From assembly GCF_014898815.1 (NCBI RefSeq), contig NW_026515547.1, forward strand, positions 806,001 to 870,000: a DNA stretch of 64,000 bases, in the 5' to 3' direction. This document shows positions 13,119 to 25,584 of this stretch, in pieces. Under the pieces are notes generated by a model, which saw only the letters and a list, made by a program, of their open reading frames with translations, was not told the origin of the DNA and did no database searches. The translations under genes were made by a program, and so were the position numbers. This stretch comes from Panonychus citri. Lineage: Eukaryota > Arthropoda > Arachnida > Trombidiformes > Tetranychidae. The first letter of the stretch is position 1, and each line of letters begins with the position of its first letter.

Positions 13119-13760
13119 ATGGAGAAAAATTGAAGCGCCAACTTTGAATTGGAAAATTGGAATAAATTAAAAATTCTTATTGACCAATTTTAATTGTTCC
13201 TAATTGTTTTTAATTATATTAGACAAAATAATTAGATTCTAACATGATAGAGAGATAGATTTAAACTTTTTTAAATGTTTAATGCATGTAACGAGTTGGA
13301 GACAATTAATTAAAGTGAGCTAAATTTTTAGCTTTTCGATTTTTAAATTTTAATCAATACAATTAAGAAGTGAATAATAAATTGTAGTTTGAATACAAGT
13401 CATTTCAATAAAAATCTTATCAATTAATTGTAAGTCATTTGTTACAATTTACTTACTGATGGTGAAACTATGAAAATCGGTAAAATAAAATTAATGTAAA
13501 ACAAATTTTCACAATTGGTAATTGATTGTGATTATATATAAAGTGAAATTGATTTTCTTAAAAAAAAGTTTTGTTGTTGAGTTAATTATGGAGCTAAAAA
13601 TCAATATAAGAGAGGTAGGTTGCAGATAATTAGTTAAATGTCATAATTTCTCAACAATTAGTATGTTTGATTGAGGGTGAATTGTTTGCGGGTTGATGAA
13701 AAGGATAAATTGACGGATCGTAAAATCAATTTTTAATTGTTATCAACGATTGTCCGATTA

Positions 13761-14520
13761 TTATGGATTTTGTAACTTCTCGACTTCTGGACCTTCGGCT
13801 CGGGCATCGTAGCCCATATGCCCAGAGGCGGTGTCGCGATCTTGTTTACGACTTTCGCTAACGAATGCAAATGTGAAGAAACCACAAGATCCAATGACGA
13901 GCATCCCACCAAATCCAAGGAAAAGAGGACCTAAATAGATCAAAGATCAACAATTAGTTAATTCAGTTGATTCAAAAAAAGATACAAACACAAAGGGAAT
14001 GAGAGAAAAGACCAAAATAAACATCTAGTAACAATTAAATCAAATTCAGTTTAAAATTAGACAAAGAAAACTTGATAATCCATTTTGGTAAATGAAATTT
14101 TTTCCACTCAAAGAAAATTAAAGAAACTAATTGTTGATTGTTGATTGATTAACAAGCTAAATAAACAAATAAACACAGTCAATTTACTGAATAAATTTAA
14201 CCACGAAAAAATATTCAAAACTATTAGCTAATTAGCTGTGAAATTAAAAACAAAACATGAACAAAGATCAATATAATCAAAATAGATCCTCTCGAAAATT
14301 GTAACAATCAATTTAATTGCATTTTCTCACCAATAACTCTCATCAAATTAGATCCAATGTATCTTTTGTAATTCTCATCATAATCGGGTGGAGTGATCTC
14401 CGTGAAAGCGATACCCGTTAAAATGGCCCCAACGAGCATAAGAAAAATGCCCAAAAGCGATGAACCAATTGAACACCAAGTGACCGCAGCAAAATTACCG
14501 ATTTTCGTATAGAAAGGCAT
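13761..14520 (-). CDS. unnamed small two-pass membrane protein, 2 exons
   Basis: Exons 14331-14520 and 13761-13930 join through a phase-1 intron to 119 residues. The start is the ATG at 14520, because the frame further upstream has no ATG. There are two hydrophobic helices, about residues 14-38 (SLLGIFLMLVGAILTGIAF) and about 62-85 (PLFLGFGGMLVIGSCGFF). They are separated by a polar loop with PPDYDENYKRYIGSN. The tail is short, charged and probably cytoplasmic. I do not recognise a named family; the layout resembles small conserved tetraspan-half or TMEM200-like proteins, but I make no functional claim. The intron is 400 bp. The gene lies in the same orientation as NDUFS6 and Rabaptin, and nothing in the context suggests a pathway. 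Confidence 0.8.
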
Positions 14521-16484
14521 GATTACCAATTAATCCGACGAAAAATTAATCCAATCAGCTAATCCACCAGAAGAATTGCAGAAAAAAAATTCACCACAAA
14601 TCACTGAATTCAAATTGGAAATGACTAATTATTTGTATTCCTTTGATTTTGGAACTTTTTTTTTTCTTCAACAAACTAATTGAAAGTTAATCGATTCAAC
14701 TTTTATCAATAAATTTGGAATTTAAATTAAATTGATTAGCAAAAGAGAAAACAATTAGCAAGCTGATTAATTGTTGAGGCTCAAGGAAAGAAACGTTAAC
14801 TTTTAAGAAGCTTTAATTCACCAACACCTAATTTTCAAGAGAAAAGATTAATTAATGATTAGGTAACCATAGTAAGGAAAAGATAATCAATGAATGTGTT
14901 TGTCTTTCTAATCTTTATTGTTAATAACCTGATTCTCTTTGTGTATTTAATATTCACCTAAAGAGGCAAATGAAAAGTGCTTGTGTTTTATTGATTGTAA
15001 GACGATTTGTTGATCATCAGCAATCAACCATTCAGATCTTTCAATCTTCCTCTTTAATCAATTACAACAACAATCAAAACAATTACTGATTCATTGTCAT
15101 TCATTGGGAACGTAAGAAATTGTTATCATTTGATTGTTAATTTAATTTCTTGTGAAATTATGTTCACAACAATTTAATTGATTTTCTAATATCAATAATT
15201 TCAATGGATAAGTTTAAATTTACCTTGTTAACTGTTTCACATTCAATTGATTTGTTTGGAATCAGCTTTTTTAATTGTAACTAATTGTTTGTGGTTTTAT
15301 GGTGATTGGAAATACAATATATTCAACAATTAAATCGGTTCATTTTTTTCATGTTTCCTTAATCATTACAATTAATAATGAAATATGTAGACACAAATGA
15401 TCAAGTTAATTGTAATCAAGGTTAATTTACTTATTTTCATTCATTATTAACAAAAACTATTCATTCAACTCAATTAACTAGAAACAATTTACTATTGACA
15501 AACAATCAAAAACTTGAATCATTTAAAAACCGATTAAATTGATAGTATAGAAATCAATAAATTGATTGGGTTGATTTTTCATTGATTTACAATTGATTTT
15601 AATTGGATTAACCATCTCATTGATATTAAGACGATTAATAAATTGCTTTTCCTACAATTTAGGATTAAGAGGAACCTTTTTCATTTGGAGTTGGTTTTAC
15701 ATCAAATTAATATTATGGAATAAATAAAACTTGGACAATTAAATCAACAATCATAAATATATAATCTATATATTGTTATATGGTGGATGATTTGTTTTTT
15801 GATGATTTGATGGAAACGCAGGTCAAAAAATTAAATCATGATTACCTTTCTCTCGATAATCAATGGAATTGCTTGACTGAAGATGATAAATGTTAATTGA
15901 GAGGGTTAATTGTTTTAGTTGACTGGAAATATTGGATAAGAAATTGAGGATTAAAAGAAGAGGAATTAATCTGAACAAATTAAAATTGTCAACTTTGCTT
16001 GTAAGGGGATAGTCAAAGTCTCTAGTGTTTTTCTTGATTGTAGACAGAAGTTGATTCCGTAGATATGACTCATTGATAGATGATTACTCTTGATGAGAAG
16101 ATGATGATTAGAGGTTTTCAATGGATATAAAAAACGAATTTCGTCCAGAGAGACAGAAGGAAAGAGAGAGGAAGAGGAAGAAGATGCTTAATGAGCATAG
16201 AACTTTACAATTGAAGATTTTCACCTTTACAAGCAATTAAGGTTGACTTAGAATAGAAATAATCACCATCAAGAAATGTTGATTAAATTCAGGACAAAGA
16301 TTAATTAAGATGATTGTTGGAACTTTTCTTTTTTTGTCTCTTTCTCCAGGTGATTTTTAAATCTATGGGTAAAAATTGACAATTAATTGGAAGTAAAATG
16401 TTTCATGAAGATGATGAATTAGACGATGACTTGAATGGCGAAATCTTAATTGATAATCTCAACGATTTTAAATTGTAATTCCTT
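14521..16484. other. intergenic gap between two-pass membrane gene and Rabaptin-like gene
   Basis: About 2 kb of AT-rich DNA upstream of the two-pass membrane gene and downstream of the Rabaptin-like stop. It contains a GA-rich stretch near 16146-16185. No coding frame, repeat family or RNA gene could be supported. Confidence 0.5.
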
Positions 16485-18537
16485 TCAGGTTGGACTTTGA
16501 GGTGGTTCGTTACTGAAATAAGGAGCAGTTTCTCTGTCCAGAAGAGTGTGACAAACGTTACAAACTTTAAAACTACGATTCTTTGGTCCACCATAGATTG
16601 TTTTACTATTACAGTCGAAGCAAAATATTTTACCACAGTGAGAACAATGATGCTAATAAGAGAAAGAGAATAGAAAAAAAAACCAAAACATATAATTAGA
16701 TTAACAGAGAGAAAAATTAGATTATTTCTTTATTTGAAGTAATCGATTTGTATGTTGACAATTAGATGACTCACCTTTTCTTTACGTGAATGGAAAAGTT
16801 TCTTACAATTATTACATTCATTAATATCTTCTTCATGTTGCCATCTAACCTCTGTATCGGCTTGTCTAATTTTCTCTAATTGAATCTATTAAATAAACAT
16901 GGATAAAGAAAAGGTTTAAAATTAGTTTAAACAATTAACCAATTTCCATTGATTGTCTTTACCTGAAGTGATTGGGATAACTTGACGAAATCTTTTTGAA
17001 CTTGTTCACTATTATGAAGATCATTTTGAAGACTTTGAACTTTACTTTTCAAGGTTAAATTTTCTTCTTCCAATTTTATCTGTTGATAGAAAAATAATAT
17101 CGTTCATTCAATTAGATTGTAAATTTGAACTTTTTTTTCTGCGAACTCACCTTAAGACCATTGAGCTCTAGAACTTCTTGTTCAAGGTTAATTATAATAC
17201 GTGTATTCTCCTTTAATAGAGTTTCATCATCGTTTAATTTACTAGAAGTATCTGCATGTTGCTCTTTTAATTTCTTATATTTATTACCAATTAATTCTAG
17301 GCTTGTTCGCAATCGATCATTATCCTCAGTTAATTCTTGAATCATTGTTTCCTTTGATTGTTGTTCGGATCTATTTTGTTCTGTAAGAGTAATCATAAGG
17401 TTTTAGTTTTTGATATTTGAATGTGTTAGTTGATTTTCATGGAGAAGTTGAGGAAACTTTAGCCTTTGAAACTGACCTTTAAGGAAAAGAATTTCACTTC
17501 GATAAGTTTCTTCTTTTCTTTCTTTAGCAACCAGAGCCGTTATCAGGTCTTCACGTAATTTAAGACAATAGAATTGCATATCATCCATTTTCTGAGGTAA
17601 ATCTATTATCTCAGACTGAAGCTCGTCACTTTTGGCAATATGTTTTCCAAGTAGCAATTCATTTTCAGCAGCAAGTTTTTGGATATGACGATTCATTTCC
17701 TCTTTGCTACTAGTTAGACTGATGATTTTCTCACTTGCTTCCGCGTAATAGTTGGTTAAAATATCTAAAGAGAGAAAAGAGTGAAAATCGTTCGATAAGA
17801 AAAAAGTGACGAAATAAAAAGTAGAGATATAAAATATACTTCTAATTTCAGCTAATTCTTTGGCTGAAGAGTCAAATCTCTCCTTAAGAGTGTTAATTTG
17901 AGTCTCAATTTCTTTCGCTTCTTCGGCAAATTTCTCCTCCAATTCCGTTCGAAATGCTTCCTCTCTCCTTAAATCATCTTTACGACTTTTAATAACTCCC
18001 TCACTGTCAGCCAATTGTTTCAATAAATCAGATTCATTTTTTTGCATCGACTGTAATTGCATCTCATAGTTTGAGCACATTTCACATGGTTTACGAAGCT
18101 TTTCCTTGGTTCTTTCAAGCTGTCCACCAAATAAGAGAATGAAAACAAGACAATTAAAAAGAAACAAGGGGAGTAATTAAAAAACGAAGACAAAGAGAAG
18201 AGGAGAGAACAAAAATGAATAAAAACATCATCAAAATATGATATCATTTGGGTGATAAAAAGGAAATGTACCTCATCCGTTAGTGATTTTGCTTCTCCAG
18301 TAGAACCATCATATAAATTGAGTGATTGTGATCGCTGAAGCCTGTAAAATGATGAGCCAACAATAATCCGAAATGAAAAGAATCAACATACAAAAAAAAA
18401 TAAAAGAAATAAATCAAAATATTAATAAAAAGAAAATGAGAAAGGAAAGGTGATGAAAAAGAAAATCAATCAACAGAATTTTTTTTCTCCCTAATAGAAA
18501 ACTCATTCTGGTGGCGAATCATGATTAACACTTACAT
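16485..18537 (-). CDS. Rabaptin-5 homologue with C-terminal FYVE-type zinc finger
   Basis: Eight minus-strand exons join in phase: start dinucleotide at 18536-18537, then 18272-18341, 17840-18119, 17477-17764, 17151-17380, 16963-17079, 16775-16885 and 16485-16652. The product is 421 residues, most of it predicted coiled coil. Diagnostic stretches are SLNLYDGSTGEAKSLTDE, KPCEMCSNYEMQLQ and, near the C-terminus, DFVKLSQSLQIQLEKIRQAD. The last closely matches the C-terminal Rab5-binding region of vertebrate Rabaptin-5. Unlike the vertebrate protein, it continues into a zinc finger: WQHEED, CNNCKKLF, then KHHCSHCGKIFC and VCNVCHTLL, a FYVE-type pattern with eight metal ligands. Rabaptin-5 is a Rab5 effector that works with Rabex-5 on early endosomes. 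The protein is about half the length of human RABEP1, with the N-terminal part missing. The start is uncertain: the only in-frame ATG I find before the first recognisable segment is formed by splicing AT to G. Confidence 0.85.
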
Positions 18538-18739
18538 TTTTTTCGCATCAAGAAAAAAATCGTTGATAGAACGATTGATAAATTCGTTAAATTTAATTTG
18601 GAATCACAGTAAACGTTCAATTAAACCAGCAATAAGTTAATTTAGACAAAAGGAATCACTAAAATTAAAATGAAAACAAACAATTGACTGAAAAGCCAAA
18701 AACCTAAGACTCAGCTGCGAATAGAAATTTGAATTTCCA

Positions 18740-18756
18740 TCCACCAGATGGCAGCA
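18740..18756 (+). promoter_or_regulatory. CTCF-like motif between Rabaptin-like gene and LSM4
   Basis: TCCACCAGATGGCAGCA sits in the roughly 385-bp divergent interval, about 170 bp upstream of the LSM4 ATG. It matches the CCACCAG-ATGGCAGC form of CTCF sites. Confidence 0.5.
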
Positions 18757-18922
18757 CACGCGTTCCACATGATTAAAAACCGAAAATTTTTTTTCCCAAT
18801 TATCAATATTTTCTTAAACCTTTGGTCAACCACTTTGACAATTTACTAATTTGTTGATTAACTAATTATTACTTTTTCCAAACCCGTTATCAATTAACTA
18901 TTCAATTAGCTATTCTGTTAAT

Positions 18923-19443
18923 ATGTTGCCATTAAATTTGTTGAAGAAATCACAAAATCATCCAATGGTAAGTATTTTCTTTTTCTACTAAATAAGCTTT
19001 TATTTTTTTCTCTTCTTTATTATTTCAAGTTTTCCTTAAATTCTATTTCTCAGTTAATTAATTTACATTTGATCTCTTTTTCATTTATTGGTGTTGTTGT
19101 TGTTGTTTAATTGTTTACTAACCTTGAGATTGTCTCTATTGTTTTTATCTCTTTTTCTCTTTCTCTCTAGTTGGTTGAATTAAAGAATGGAGAAACCTTC
19201 AATGGTCTCTTGGTTTCCTGTGATAATTGGATGAATATAAACCTACGCGAAGTAATTTGTACTTCAAGAGATGGTGATAAATTTTGGAAAATTAGTGAAT
19301 GTTACATCAAAGGTACAACAATTAAATACCTTCGTATACCAGATGAAGTAATAGATCAAGTTAAAGAGGAAGTTAACAAACCAAGACGTGACTTAAAGCG
19401 AGGACCTCCAACCGGCGGTGGTAAAGCCAAATTTCAAAAATAA
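18923..19443 (+). CDS. LSM4: U6 snRNA-associated Sm-like protein LSm4
   Basis: Exons 18923-18967 and 19171-19443 join at codon 15 (phase 0) to 105 residues. The N-terminus [15 protein letters not shown] and the Sm1 block [19 protein letters not shown] are near-identical to animal LSm4. The Sm2 region [17 protein letters not shown] is equally conserved. LSm4 is a ring subunit of LSm1-7 (mRNA decapping, cytoplasmic) and LSm2-8 (U6 snRNP, nuclear). The product is short: human LSm4 has 139 residues because of an Arg-Gly-rich tail. Here that tail is reduced to about 18 residues with one RG, ending GGGKAKFQK. The stop is in frame and I found no downstream exon rich in RG. A polyadenylation signal is plausible at 19849-19854. 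Confidence 0.96.
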
Positions 19444-20230
19444 CAAAAGCAAATTCATCTTACCAAACATACACAACACCCTTTACACATCCAAACCCTT
19501 CACCTTCATGGTTAAATCACATTCATATATAATATATATTCATCTATACCAAATTATCACACCTCCATTTCCAATCAACTATAATGTTAATTAAATACGA
19601 TGAAATACATTAAGCCAGAAGAAAAGAAATGGATTCAAATTACTCAGTAATTCATTCATTTAATTACAAAAATCAATACAATCGAGCTTTTTTAAAGATG
19701 TTTTTTTTTATTGAATGAGCGCCATGTTTAGATTTTGTCACATATTCATAAGTTTCTTTATTCTTTCTCTTCTTTGTTTTTCTCTTCTATTCTCGTGATT
19801 GGACATTATTCGAAATTGTTGATTGTTGAGCAACCATTTCTAAAGATAAATAAAATAATGAGAAGATATTGATTGAGAGAGTGAATGAAAGAGAGAAAAT
19901 CGATTGTTTTAACTTCATCTTCTTCTCTCTTCGCTTTCATGTATAACCAACACTTTCACTTGACAATTGATTAATTGAAACAATTTAGATCAGTATAATT
20001 AAGATTTTCTTTTTGTTGTTGTTGTTGTTGTTGTTGAATGATGAGAAGGAAAAAAACAGTAAAGAAGAAGAGAGATTAGAGAGACAAAAAAAGAGAGAAA
20101 GAATAAGGTGAAGAGGAAGATAAAGAGCAGAAATAAAGCAACAGAAAAGTCATTGACAATAAAGGATAATCTCCTTGAAAGAAGCAAAAATAAAATTAAG
20201 CTACTGATTTTATCGGGATAATAGGTCATT
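19444..20230. other. convergent 3' region between LSM4 and LIS1
   Basis: Holds the 3' UTRs of LSM4 (AATAAA at 19849-19854) and LIS1. A (TTG)n run lies at about 20013-20036, followed by GA-rich sequence. No further gene is supported. Confidence 0.6.
20013..20036. repeat. (TTG)n microsatellite
   Basis: About eight TTG triplets downstream of the LIS1 stop codon, probably in or just beyond its 3' UTR. Confidence 0.9.
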
Positions 20231-23200
20231 TCAACGGCATTCCCAGACTTTAATAGTTTGATCTACCGATCCAGTGATGACGAACGGAGATGTTTGATGG
20301 AAATCTAGAGTCCAAATGATTGTCCAGTGTGTCGATCGTGGTGATGGTCCGGTGATGTTTTGAGAGTAAAAGAAAAAGAAAAACATTTCAAGTATTAATA
20401 AACAATGTAATTAGATCAAGAGCTATGGTCAAGTTTTAATTGATTAAGAAAAAGGTTCAAGAGATTGAAAAGTTTAAATGAGAGGTTAGACTTTTCCCCT
20501 GGATATTAAATGAGATTAATTTTGCAATTGAATTATAAAAAGTTTAGTTATGTTTTATGTTTAAAAAGATTATCTAAGGTTTTTGATTAGAAACAGTTTA
20601 GGGAATTGGATTAATTTGGATTACTAATCATCTTACCGACAGTAGTGCAGAAATGGTTATGAGCTTCCAATGTTTTAGAGCATCTTTTATTTACTATATC
20701 CCAAACTCGGACAGTTTTATCATCAGAACTGCTAATAATATATTTCCCTCCTGGATGCCAAATGACACCTCGAACCCAATTATCGTGACCGATTAAAGTG
20801 AATAAACATATTCCAATTGTTACATCCCAAACTTTGATGGTTTTATCTCGAGAGCCACTAACCAGGAATGGTCCTGTTCGATTATTTCGAAGATTCTAAG
20901 GGGGAAAATAAGAGGAAAAAAATGAATTAGAATAAAGTTCTATCCCTTGGTGGAATTAACGAGTAAAAGGAAGGCAAAAGTTAATCATAATCATAAATTT
21001 ATATTCTTTATATGTACTAAAGTACATAAAGAATAAATTCAAAGAGTAAAAGTAAATATTATAAGCGAGAGAAATAATATCGACCTTTACCCAAGTATAC
21101 AAAGCGAAACGATAACAAATCAACCGATTAATCAACTACTTATAAAGGCGATACAATTGAAGCTTAGAAAATAAAATTTGACAGACTAACTAAGCCGATG
21201 AAACAACAACAACCATTGAGTGTTTACTTACATCATTACCCGCTGCTTCGCAGACGACTGTGAATGCTGATTCCGGAGCCCAGGCTATACACTCTACCGT
21301 GTGATCATGATCTTTAAGGACTACTTTGTGCTCGTTTGTCCCTAATTTATGCTCATTCACACTCGTATTCCAGATAATTATGGTCTAATGGAGAGAGAGA
21401 GAGAAAGAGAGGGAGAAGATCATCGATTTAAGCGAAAAACAAAATGAAACCATCCAGAGTTTGATTGATTTATCGAGAGTAAAATTGTTATCCACCAATT
21501 GTAAATCCATTTATGTAGAGCCGGATATGAATGAAGAAAATGGAAGAAATAATAAATTAGAAGAAGATGAAAAAGAAAAAGAAAAGGATGAAATTAGAAC
21601 AAATTGTTGAGGTGAAAGTAAATCGTGCGTTAAAAGTAAAAGCCGATTTGTATTGTTATTATTTTGCTACTTTAAGCAATTGATCGATAATTAGAATTGT
21701 TTTATTGTAACAATTTTTCTCTTTCAATTATTTGAAGCTTCAATCGTTGATTCTCACAATTTGTACAACAAAAAGTAGAGTAAAAAAAAGTTCGCACTGA
21801 TACTTAGAGTATTAGAAAAGGTTTTCAAAAGATGTAACAATATGAGGCGAGAAAAAAATAACAACTAACGGACAGGGAAGTGGATTGTTTTCTTGATTGA
21901 TATTTATATCATCCAATATATAATTAGATCAAGGAAGAAGAGAGAGAGAGAGAGAGAGAGAGAGATTAAATTATGACCATTTCGTTGCTATCTGATCAAT
22001 GGATCAGATAGAGACAATTAATTGAATAAATGGTAAACATTTTTTTCTCATCATGTCAGATGAAAAGAGTGATAATATTAATCATGAAAATTAATCAGAG
22101 TAATGAATAAGAATCAAACTATCAAGACTAAAGTTGATTTAAATTAATGAATAATATTAATATAATATAATATTGTTCATAGAATAGAAAATAATAAATG
22201 ACAAGAGATGAAGATAACGAGAGAGAGACTCATTGATTAGTGATTTAAATTTCAGATTAAATGACAGAAAAGGATAGAGAAAGAGTAAAAGATTATCTAA
22301 ACAATCTGATATTTGTATGAAATGTGAATATGAATGAATCATAATGAGTGTAATAGATAATGTGAGTGTGTGTATACATATTTTGAAGCGCATGTAATGA
22401 TAATAATTTGATGATGAAAATAGAAAATGATTCAAGTGGCAATAGAATGTAAATAAAAGTTCTTACATGATCTTTTGAACAACTGGCGATCAATGTACCA
22501 TCCTTATTTACTCGGACCATTCTCACCCAATCACGATGACCAGCATAAGTTCTTACACAATAGCCAGTAGCTACTTCCCACTTTTTAATTGTTTTATCCC
22601 TTGAACAAGAAAGTATATGATCACCGGTTGGCATAAATGTTACCGATGAAACATTATGATCATGTCCGTGTAGAGTTCTTAAACACTCATATGATTGGAA
22701 GTCCCATAATTTAATTGCCATATCAGCTGAACAGGAGGCCAATAGTTTACCGGTTGCATCAAATGCAACATCTTGGACACTGTCAGTGTGGCCTTTAAGG
22801 GTTCTTTCATAATCACCGGTCTCATAGTCCCAAACTTTAATGGTAGCATCTTCACTGGCAGAAACTAACAGGCTAAATACCGGGTGAAAGATGACCCTTG
22901 TGATGGTTGAACGATGACCACAGAGGGAAAACTTTTCTGGTGGCCGAGGTATCCATTCGGTTGGTGATCTTCTCTCTCTTGTGGGAGCACCTCCGATATA
23001 TTCTTTCTCTGCTTCTGATAATTTTGCCTCCAAGTCCATTACTTTCTTTTGTAAACGTATCACAGAGGTCCATTTCTTTTCCAATAGTCCACTGTATTTC
23101 TTATCAATCTCACTGGGCTTCAATCATGCCAAATATAATGTCCGGTGGTTAGATGAAACATAAACAATGGAAGAGAAAGAAAGAAAAGAAAAATAGAAAA

Positions 23201-24106
23201 GAATAAACTTAAAATAATGAACATTTTTTTTTCTTCCATGGTGTAATTTGTCAGGTTGAACAATTAGAACCGAAAAGATTTTGGTTACTTATAACTGTGT
23301 ACACAATTCAAAGATCCAAATTATTTATATGAAGCTTTGAAGATGGTGTAGTTATATATCCAAGGATTTGCTAGTGATTTGTCATTCTAATGCTTTTGAT
23401 ATTGGCAAACAATGGAAAGCCTTTAAATTTACCATTTGAGCCTCTCTTTTGAAAATTTCCAATGCTCCATTGAATCCTTGTGAAAATAGATAATCAGCAA
23501 TTGCATGGTTCCTAAAGTGAAAATGGAGAAACCAAATGGGAGATAGAAAGAGCAAGAGAGAGAGAGAGAGAAGAGAGAGAGAAAGAGAGAAAGAAAAGGA
23601 GAGAAAGAAAAAAGACAATGAGTGAGTTAGTGAGAGAAATAAGCAAATTAAATGGATAAAGATACAGAAGAGAAAAAGGTATGACAATCAATTACATGGA
23701 AAACTATGGATGTAATTGGTTATGAATGTTACCAGAGAAAAGAATTTAAGTTAAGAAGAAGGAGTAACAATTGGGAGAAGAGAAAAGAGATTGGAAACAA
23801 AAGAGGTTCAAAGGAATATGAAGTTGAAAGGGAAAAGAGAAAGAGAGAAAAATGGAAAAGAAAGAAGAAATCACAACAGAGAGAAATGTTGATGACTCTT
23901 AATACATCCAAATAATACAACAGAGTTAGAGAGAGAGAGAGAGAAGATATAAAGTAAGAGAGAAAGAGAGAATTTATAAAAAGACAGATACAAAAACAAG
24001 GAGACAGGATAGAAAAGAGAGAGAGAGAGAAAAAGATTATCATTTAGTGGATTAAATTATTTACTTACAATTCATCCTTCTGACGGGTTGTTAAGACCAT
24101 TTTCAT
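20231..24106 (-). CDS. LIS1: Lissencephaly-1 (PAFAH1B1), dynein regulator
   Basis: Six exons on the minus strand: 24069-24106, 23433-23511, 22467-23117, 21232-21384, 20637-20895 and 20231-20304. They join in phase to 417 residues (human LIS1 has 410). The N-terminal LisH motif is [14 protein letters not shown] and is assembled across exons 1-2. It is followed by the coiled coil and [20 protein letters not shown], then seven WD40 repeats beginning with [20 protein letters not shown]. The C-terminus [13 protein letters not shown] is the invariant LIS1 ending. The start could be ATG 24106 or ATG 24100; the latter aligns with the MVL start of other animals. LIS1 binds dynein and NudE for nuclear migration and spindle work. 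Introns contain GA-rich low-complexity tracts. Confidence 0.97.
21939..21964. repeat. (GA)n microsatellite in LIS1 intron
   Basis: An AG dinucleotide run of about 26 bp in the intron of about 1.1 kb between WD40-coding exons. Similar GA-rich tracts lie near 23546-23600 and 23925-23945. Confidence 0.9.
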
Positions 24107-25584
24107 CGCCTTACGATGTAAAAAGGTAATTAGTTATAACTAAATTACAATTAAATCTAATTAGTAAACATTAATCAAAGAGAAAAGGGAGAAAGAAAGA
24201 AAGAAAGAAAATCAAAATTAAACAACACAAACAGTTTTCATCTGAAATAAAACAAAACCAAATTGAAAGAATATTCGTGTTATGTGTCGCCATCTATTTT
24301 CTACCGTTTCAAATGTGAGTTTTTTGAAAGAAGAAAAAATTTCCCATCAATTTTAATAGAAAAACTTAATTGTTGTTGTTAATTGTAGGAATATTTTGTT
24401 GATTGTCGTCTCTCTTTTTGGAGTTTCTTCTGGACCATAGATTGACCTTTCGTTTTCTCTACTCTTTTGTATTTAGAGAAAGTGGTTCGTCTTTTCACCT
24501 TTTGGATTGTTGACCAAATTTCTTGTTAATTTGATTGTTACCTTTTCTTTATGACAAGGTAATTAATTAAGGATTTTAATTCTTTATGATTTGCCTTTTT
24601 TTCATTTAATTAAGTACAATTCATAAGATGAAAGTGTTTAGCTAAATTGTTGATGTTGATTTTTGTTTATTAATTGGTTTCAATTTGATTATGTTATTGA
24701 TTTATTTTCATTTGTATTAACAATTATAAAAATTTAGTTTCAATTGATTTGATTTGATTATTGTACTTATTGTTTAATTTGATATTTTACTCTGAAATAA
24801 TTAATATTTTACCGAGAAATATATTAAAGAGCATAACAATTTAATTGCGTTGATTTAATTGTAAATCGAGAAGTTCAATTAGTTAACTAATTGTAAAATT
24901 ATATGAAAATTGATCATTTATCCAATTTGTTAGTTTATTGTTTCCTTAATTATTATCATTGTTATACTATCAAGATTGACCAATTAAATAATAATCAAAT
25001 TGTTTCATCGTAATTATTAAATTGCTACTATGCAGATTGACTCATATTAATTGTAAAACAAATTTAATTACTTATGGTTAAATCTTGATAGTTAATTCAT
25101 TTAATCACAAAGGTTAACAATGAAATTGTAATAAATAATTAACAAGGAAATGAAGATCACAAATAAAGTTAATTGTAACAAATTGTATGCTTACTCTGCG
25201 GTATTGATTAACTAATCAGTAAACTTGATTCAAAAAAAGGTTAATTAATCATGTTCATCATAATCAAACAATCAACATATTGATAACAATGTAATTTACA
25301 ATTTACTAATTATTGTTTGATTATTTCATTTCAAATTTGATTAGCAAGTAGTGAAACAAATTAGTGGTTACAATTAGTTAACAGATTAATGATTAGATGA
25401 TTAAAATACCCTTTTAACTTTTTGATTAACTATTTGATTAGTCAAATAATGTCACTCAACAATTTAACATTCAACTAATCACTGAATATAATTAACAATC
25501 AAATCTTTAAATGATTTTGTAAAAATAAATCTCAATTCAATGTTATCATTTTTAAATGTTTCTTAATAACAATTAATCAACATC
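24107..25584. other. divergent region between LIS1 and the microexon gene
   Basis: About 1.5 kb containing the LIS1 5' UTR and promoter and, on the other side, the promoter of the large secreted-protein gene. The part nearer 25585 is almost pure A/T with many TTAATT/AATTAA words. No coding feature is supported. Confidence 0.55.
24284..24305 (-). promoter_or_regulatory. CTCF-like motif upstream of LIS1
   Basis: The minus strand reads AATAGATGGCGACAC, about 180 bp upstream of the LIS1 start. The ATGGCGACAC half is identical to the site upstream of UBE2G2 at 54758-54777. Confidence 0.45.

Noticed and set aside
18548..18550. ATG upstream of the Rabaptin segment as start codon
   Set aside because: Its frame after splicing diverges from the conserved YDGSTGEAKSLTDE reading and meets a stop in the next exon.
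23706..24043. Arg/Lys/Glu-rich plus-strand frame and its minus-strand counterpart
   Set aside because: GA-rich DNA in a LIS1 intron; no family resemblance.
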